In this document: piece after piece, positions 59,817-64,000 of the stretch
Layout: each line of letters opens with the position of its first letter
How positions within the stretch are numbered: position 1 is the first letter of the stretch
Source: Timonella corticicola
GTDB taxonomy: Bacteria; Actinomycetota; Actinomycetes; Actinomycetales; Cellulomonadaceae
NCBI RefSeq assembly: GCF_042683685.1
Contig: NZ_JBHUOP010000003.1
Span: forward strand, 124,001-188,000
Length of the DNA stretch: 64,000 bases
Reading direction: 5' to 3'
Notes under the pieces: model-generated
What the model saw: the letters and a program-made list of their open reading frames with translations, nothing else
Told to the model about the DNA's origin: nothing
Database searches by the model: none
Made by a program: the position numbers and the translations under genes

Positions 59817-61571
59817 ATGAGCACCGCACCGACTAGCCCAATCCGGTACATCCTCTTCCCCGGACGTCACCACCTCGTGACCGCATTCCAGGTCCGCCAC
59901 CTGCGCCGACTCGTCGCCAAGCATCCCGGCAGCGCAGTCGTCTGGGCCATCACCAGCGCCAACCACGGCGGCACCCAGCGCAACCCCATCCCCGGAACTC
60001 GCAGGCTCGGCCTCATCGAAGCGGTCGCAGCCGCCGAAGCCCTCCCATCGCTCACGTTCCTCATCGCGAACCGCCAGCCCAAGCCCGATTTCGCGCACTA
60101 CGTCATCGAGGAAATCCGCACGCAAACCGGCGGAACAGTCACGATGACCTCGGACAACACGCTCGTCGCATGCTCGACGCCCGCAGTCATCGCCGACTAC
60201 GAACGCCTCGGATTCAGCATCGACGCCGTCGAGTTGGGTGCATTGTCCATTGCCGACGAGCCCTCACCTTCTCCCTCCGCCGAACCTTCGCAGGTGGCTG
60301 GGTTGGGCGCGCTGCACGCGCCTAGGCCGGTGGGGGAAGGCGACCAACGCTTTGCCCAACCAACCGAAACGGAACGGCAAGATGCGGAGAGGCCCTGGGA
60401 AATCGTCGAGAAGCTTATTGAAAACGGGATCTCGCATCCCGATGTGGCTGCGGCTATGCACCCCGTGGCGTTTGAGTATTACCGCCGGTACGGGCTGGCC
60501 GATGTGATCGCGCAGGTGTATGGCGATCCGCTCATCGACTCCGATGATGGCGACATCACCGTGACCAGGGACTACGCGACCTATCGCGCGGCGTTCGAGG
60601 ACAACGCATGGCGGAAGGTCGGCGAGTTCGCGCACCTCGTGCGGCCCGGGCGAATCGTTGACGTGGGGTGTGCGACCGGTCAGACCATCAAGTTGTTGAG
60701 CGAACGGCCCGAGTTGTTCGAGTCCGACTTCTACGGCGTTGAGGTTGCGCGGCCGCTGTACGAGATCTGCCTACAACGTGCCTCGAATGGCGAGTTTGGC
60801 GACGCCAACGTGTTCTTCCACCAGCGCAACATCCTGCAAACGCAACTGTTTGAGCCGAACTCGCTCGACACCGTGATCACGATGGCATTGACGCACGAGA
60901 TCGAATCCTATTTGGGCCGCGAGGCGCTTGAGGAGTTTTGTGCCCACGTGTACTCGATGCTGCGGCCCGGTGGCGTGTGGATCAACTACGACGTAGTCGG
61001 GCCTGATCGCGGCGACGAACTGGTGTTTGCGCGGTTCAACACGGCAGATGGCGACTCGGCGTCTGGGCTGGCGGAGGTTTCCGAGTTGGCGCGTGTGAAC
61101 ACTCGGGCACGGTTCGAGCGGTTTGTCCATGACTTCCGCCGGGCCGAGGGTGATGGGATGACGTACAGGTCCGTGGCTGTTTCGGGGCCTGAGCGTGCGG
61201 AGGGTTCCAGTGTTTTCGGTGCTGGTGCTTTTGTCGGCTCTGATCTTGTGGAGCTACGGCGTGCTGACCTGTACGACTTCCTCGCCAAGAAAGACTACGT
61301 GGATTCGTGGTTGTCCGAGGCGCACGAACGTTTCTGCTTCTTCTCGCCAAGAGAATGGACGTCGCTGTTGGAGCGGCACGGATTCGTGTGCACCACTGAT
61401 TCACGGCCCATCCGAAACCCGTGGCTGATCGAGAACCGATTCGACCCTGCTGCGCAGGTGTTCCGGCGGGTTGATGCTTTGGACGCTGGCTCAGCGGTTG
61501 CGGATGATCTCGTCCCAGACGACTGGTCTTGGACAAACGTGCTTCTCATCGCCGAAAAACCCCACGACTAG
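59817..61571 (+). CDS. NadM-like nucleotidyltransferase domain fused to a SAM methyltransferase
   Basis: 584 residues. The first 135 match archaeal-type NMN adenylyltransferase: FPGRHHLVTAFQVRHLRRL with an HxxH-like site, then ITSANHGGTQRNPIPGTRR, corresponding to SAQ..NPFT..ER. After a Ser/Pro-rich linker (about 155-185) and a helical segment comes a class I methyltransferase: VDVGCATGQT at 281-290, then EVARPLYEIC and SMLRPGGVWINYDVVGP. About 130 further residues form a C-terminal extension. The combination is not one I know. The frame is open further upstream, but the ATG at 59817 begins the domain. Confidence 0.8.
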   Translation: MSTAPTSPIRYILFPGRHHLVTAFQVRHLRRLVAKHPGSAVVWAITSANHGGTQRNPIPGTRRLGLIEAVAAAEALPSLTFLIANRQPKPDFAHYVIEEIRTQTGGTVTMTSDNTLVACSTPAVIADYERLGFSIDAVELGALSIADEPSPSPSAEPSQVAGLGALHAPRPVGEGDQRFAQPTETERQDAERPWEIVEKLIENGISHPDVAAAMHPVAFEYYRRYGLADVIAQVYGDPLIDSDDGDITVTRDYATYRAAFEDNAWRKVGEFAHLVRPGRIVDVGCATGQTIKLLSERPELFESDFYGVEVARPLYEICLQRASNGEFGDANVFFHQRNILQTQLFEPNSLDTVITMALTHEIESYLGREALEEFCAHVYSMLRPGGVWINYDVVGPDRGDELVFARFNTADGDSASGLAEVSELARVNTRARFERFVHDFRRAEGDGMTYRSVAVSGPERAEGSSVFGAGAFVGSDLVELRRADLYDFLAKKDYVDSWLSEAHERFCFFSPREWTSLLERHGFVCTTDSRPIRNPWLIENRFDPAAQVFRRVDALDAGSAVADDLVPDDWSWTNVLLIAEKPHD

Positions 61572-61617
61572 CCTGAGTTTATGCAACTAGGGCAACTGAT
61601 TCTTGCCGCGCTCATAA

Positions 61618-61686
61618 TCGATGGGGCATTTTTCGCCCGCAGGCACAACTTAAAACACCACACTCGGCACAATTTGGCCCCATCGA
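61618..61686. terminator. Hairpin between fusion gene and YdeI gene
   Basis: Inverted repeat TCGATGGGGC / GCCCCATCGA, 10 bp with further partial pairing, loop about 49 bases, at a convergent junction. The same stem word is seen at 50705-50771. Confidence 0.55.
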
Positions 61687-61703
61687 GCGCGGAGAGAACA
61701 CGG

Positions 61704-62306
61704 CTACTCGCTGTCACCCAAGCGGCGCTGCTCAACCTCAAGTTTCTGCACGGCCTTTTCGATCCGGAGATCACGCTGTTGCGGGGTAGCGGTCATCAGC
61801 GGAAACAGCACGGAGTAGCGCTCGGCGGAAGAGAGCGCACCAAAACGAGCTTTAGCGTCTGGTGACTTTTCCAGTGCGGCAATCAAATCGTCGGGTATCT
61901 CGGCCGTTGCAGAACCAGCGTAAGCGCGCTCCCAACGACCGTCCTCTTGTGCACGTTCGATCTCAGCATGCCCGCGGGGGCGCATCAAACCCGCCTCGAT
62001 CAGCTCACCCACAATCCCAACATTGCGCTGCGACCACATAGAACGTGCACGACGCGGTGTGAAGCGCTGCATGAACATCGCAGCATCGTGGGATCGCTTC
62101 TGCCCATCAATCCAACCGCTGCACAGCGCCGCGCGCAACGCCTGGTCGTAGGTCAGCGATGTCGGCGTGACCGTGCCCTTCTTGGCGAGTAACAGCCACA
62201 CACCGTCAGACTCATGCTCGTTGGCGTCAAGCCAGGCACGCCACGCAGCGGCATCTTCGATCAGCAATGGCTCTTCTGGCGCGGCTCCGGTATTCGCGTT
62301 AGGCAT
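61704..62306 (-). CDS. YdeI/OmpD-associated family protein
   Basis: 200 residues. AWRAWLDANEHESDGVWLLLAKKGT, YDQALRAALCSGWIDGQKR, and MFMQRFTPRRARSMWSQRNV followed by LI..G.M are typical of the YdeI group (bacteriocin-protection family). The C-terminus ends in a DUF1905-like helical segment (PDDLIAALEKSPDAKARFGAL). It is probably cytoplasmic; no biochemical role is firmly known. Confidence 0.87.
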   Translation of the reverse strand: MPNANTGAAPEEPLLIEDAAAWRAWLDANEHESDGVWLLLAKKGTVTPTSLTYDQALRAALCSGWIDGQKRSHDAAMFMQRFTPRRARSMWSQRNVGIVGELIEAGLMRPRGHAEIERAQEDGRWERAYAGSATAEIPDDLIAALEKSPDAKARFGALSSAERYSVLFPLMTATPQQRDLRIEKAVQKLEVEQRRLGDSE

Positions 62307-62499
62307 CTACCAAGATTAAGCGTGCATGACCCGATCTCGAGGACCGCTGCGGCCAAGAATGTCAGGTCACCTAGGCCAGTCAGCTCCTCGGAGGTGGCAC
62401 GCATTGCGGCCCGTCCCAGGTCGGCGATGATGCCGGTGTTGGTGAGCACCTCTAATTGCCATTTCAGCAAAACTTCTTGCCATTTCAACATCCCTCATT

Positions 62500-62514
62500 T
62501 GAGAATAATTCTCA
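62500..62514 (+). promoter_or_regulatory. Fur-family 7-1-7 box overlapping the flavoprotein start
   Basis: TGAGAAT-A-ATTCTCA, a perfect 15-base palindrome matching 13 of 15 positions of the Fur-type box TGATAATNATTATCA. Its last base is the A of the next gene's ATG, so a bound repressor would block initiation. Confidence 0.6.
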
Positions 62515-63464
62515 TGAACAACAAGAAAACTGCATCATTCTGGGACACCGTCATCGTGGGCGGAGGGGCAGCGGGCCTCTCTGCCGCGCTCCTGCTGGGT
62601 CGTGCCCGACGCCGGGTGCTGGTGATCGACTCCGGCAGCCCGCGCAACCGGTTTGCGGCACACATGCACGGCGTACTTGGAAACGAGGGAACCCGGCCAG
62701 AGGTTTTCGTGGAGAACGGCCGTGAGGAGGCCGCGTCCTACGGTGTGCAGTTCCGCAATGGATTGGTCGACTCTGTGGACGAGACCGAACGGGGACTGCG
62801 TATCATCCTCACCGATCGCACGGTGCACGAAGCCCGGAGCCTTATCGTGGCAACTGGGATCACCGACCGGCTTCCCGACATCCCGGGTCTAGCGGAGCGG
62901 TGGGGAACCAGCATCCTGCATTGCCCGTACTGCCACGGCTGGGAGGTGAGGGATCAGAGGCTCGGGGTTCTCGCCACCTCGCCCGCATCGCTCCATCAAG
63001 CTCAGTTGGTACGGCAGTGGAGTGAGCACATAACGTTGTTCTCCGCAGCCCTCGGCGACCTGGATGCCGCAACCGTGGCTCGACTGCGGTCGCGCGATGT
63101 GGAGATCGTGACGTCACCGGTCGTGGAAGTGCTCGGCAACGGCGATCAGGTCACGGGAGTTCGCACTCAGGACGGGCAGGAGTTCCCCCTCGAGGCGGTC
63201 TTCACCGCAGGCACCCCAGTGCCACACGACAACTTCCTGAAGAGTCTGAACCTCACCCGCGCGGAGATGCCATTCGGCCTGGGTTCATTCATCGAGGTCG
63301 ATCCGACGGGCAAGACGAGCCATCCACGGGTCTGGGCGATCGGAAACGTCGTCAACCCCATGGCGAGCGTCCCCATGGCCGTGGGAGCTGGAGCCTTCAC
63401 CGGTGGTGCTGTGAACGGGGCACTCGTGGACGAGGACTTCGCTCTGGCAACGAGCCAAGCCTAG
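62514..63464 (+). CDS. Thioredoxin-reductase-like NAD(P)/FAD oxidoreductase
   Basis: 316 residues. The FAD motif IVGGGAAGLSAALLLGRARR and the active-site disulfide CPYC in LHCPYCHGWEVRD are present. The NADPH site is weakly conserved (LGVLATSPASLHQA replaces GxGxxA), so cofactor use may differ. The C-terminal FAD motif VWAIGNVVNP is intact. It belongs to the low-molecular-weight thioredoxin reductase family, but without a neighbouring thioredoxin. A long frame from 62214 exists; the ATG at 62514 suits the domain. Confidence 0.9.
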   Translation: MNNKKTASFWDTVIVGGGAAGLSAALLLGRARRRVLVIDSGSPRNRFAAHMHGVLGNEGTRPEVFVENGREEAASYGVQFRNGLVDSVDETERGLRIILTDRTVHEARSLIVATGITDRLPDIPGLAERWGTSILHCPYCHGWEVRDQRLGVLATSPASLHQAQLVRQWSEHITLFSAALGDLDAATVARLRSRDVEIVTSPVVEVLGNGDQVTGVRTQDGQEFPLEAVFTAGTPVPHDNFLKSLNLTRAEMPFGLGSFIEVDPTGKTSHPRVWAIGNVVNPMASVPMAVGAGAFTGGAVNGALVDEDFALATSQA

Positions 63465-64000
63465 GGATAGCATCAGCGCCCGATTGCCCCACACCATTGC
63501 CGCGAGCGCCATCCCGCACGAACGGCCAGGTCACTCGCGCGACGGAGGATGAGACTATCTCCTGTGGCGGGCATCCATGAACCTTCACGAATGCCCTGGT
63601 GAAGGCTGGAAGGTGCGCGTATCCGAGTTGGCGTGACACGCTGCTGATCGGCTGCCCGCGAGCGATGAGTTCGCGCGCGATGGTCATCTTCTGCAGCGAA
63701 CGCCACCTCTGGAAGGTCATGCCGGTGATCTCCCGGAAGCTCGTGCGCATGAGCTCCGCTGGAACGCCAAGGGTGTGAGCCCACTCGTCGAGGCTCTTTC
63801 GGTCTTCTGGTGTTCGGGCTATCTGGGTGATGATCTCCAGCACCTGTTCACGCAGCCAGTGGGTGCTCTCGCGTTGGGTATCGGCGATCTTCAGTTGCGC
63901 GATGACGCGGTGGATCATGTGGTGTGGGTCGTGGCCCGTCGGTGCGAGCCGGGAGTAGGTTGAGACGAATCGGTGGAGCAGGTCCTCTTCGCTCAGTTCG
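63397..64000 (-). CDS. AraC-family regulator, N-terminal part missing
   Basis: The frame stays open to the right edge, so the start lies outside the window. Visible are an N-terminal helical portion (LSEEDLLHRFVSTYSRL) and the AraC HTH pair: SLDEWAHTLGVPAELMRTSFREITGMTFQRWRS and ISSVSRQLGYAHLPAFTRAFVKVHGCPPQE. About 50 residues after the HTH are Arg-rich and overlap the flavoprotein gene on the other strand, so the true end may have been altered. Its ligand is unknown. Confidence 0.75.
   Translation of the reverse strand, partial: ELSEEDLLHRFVSTYSRLAPTGHDPHHMIHRVIAQLKIADTQRESTHWLREQVLEIITQIARTPEDRKSLDEWAHTLGVPAELMRTSFREITGMTFQRWRSLQKMTIARELIARGQPISSVSRQLGYAHLPAFTRAFVKVHGCPPQEIVSSSVARVTWPFVRDGARGNGVGQSGADAIPRLGSLPERSPRPRVPRSQHHR

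Noticed and set aside
62214..62513. N-terminal 100-residue extension of the thioredoxin-reductase-like frame
   Set aside because: It lacks homology to the family, contains the Fur-type palindrome and has no RBS; the ATG at 62514 begins the FAD domain.
1..64000. Search by eye for tRNA, rRNA, CRISPR repeats, transposases and integrases
   Set aside because: No T-loop/anticodon pattern, spaced repeat array or DDE/tyrosine-recombinase motif was seen; a tRNA could still have been missed.

Overview
The window is a stretch of high-GC chromosome that most resembles an actinomycete. The indicators are C5-pathway heme genes ending in a HemY/CgoX-type oxidase, a CsoR-CopZ-CopA copper operon, a HelD-type RNA polymerase-recycling ATPase, frequent GTG/TTG starts and a short HU. 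Two chemoreceptors suggest a motile or chemotactic organism. The exact genus cannot be decided from the sequence. No rRNA, tRNA, CRISPR array, intact IS element or prophage was recognised.

Layout from left to right. 1-4066: the end of a GPH-type sugar symporter, a Gfo/Idh/MocA oxidoreductase and a GH2 glycosidase form a glycoside-use operon. 4208-6681: a YwiC-like membrane protein and purB. 6732-7776: about 1 kb with no convincing gene but with one copy of a long hairpin repeat. 7789-12096: a lipoprotein and two tandem chemoreceptor genes. 12412-22569: heme cluster hemA<>hemE-hemY-[two foreign-looking genes]-hemC-hemD-hemB-hemL. 22640-27886: a TetR regulator, a glutathione peroxidase and a copper-homeostasis operon behind twin CsoR-like operators. 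27983-35689: a secreted protein, a GntR-Nudix fusion regulator in an operon with a membrane protein, a DUF1801 protein, a paralogous membrane protein, a CopC-domain protein, a CPBP protease and a HdeD-like protein with a charged coiled coil. 35817-43031: a flippase-like protein carrying a degenerate kinase-like domain, YibE/F, HU, a methyltransferase and a C-S lyase. 43241-50684: a decayed XRE antitoxin, a TetR-controlled set of oxidoreductases, two MarR regulators and a NarL-type two-component system. 50851-56238: an acyltransferase, a GH19 enzyme with no signal peptide, a formate/nitrite channel and HelD. 56679-61571: an NAD-centred cluster. 61704-64000: a YdeI protein, a thioredoxin-reductase-like flavoprotein and an AraC regulator that runs off the edge.

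The best candidate for an undescribed system is 57021-61571. Divergent from a short intergenic region are, on one side, an SPFH/band-7 protein and an NAD-kinase-like protein with an altered GGDG motif, and on the other an NrtR-type Nudix/winged-helix regulator followed by a fusion of a NadM-like NMN adenylyltransferase domain to a SAM methyltransferase. Together these could make, modify or sense an NAD-like dinucleotide at the membrane. A second Nudix regulator, a GntR HTH-Nudix fusion with its own palindromic operator, lies at 29818-31458.

A second theme is long inverted repeats. Nearly every convergent gene junction carries a stem of 14-26 bp with few or no mismatches, probably a bidirectional terminator. 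Two dispersed copies of one 70-bp hairpin (7321-7394 and 56479-56549) differ by a compensated base pair, which suggests the fold is under selection.
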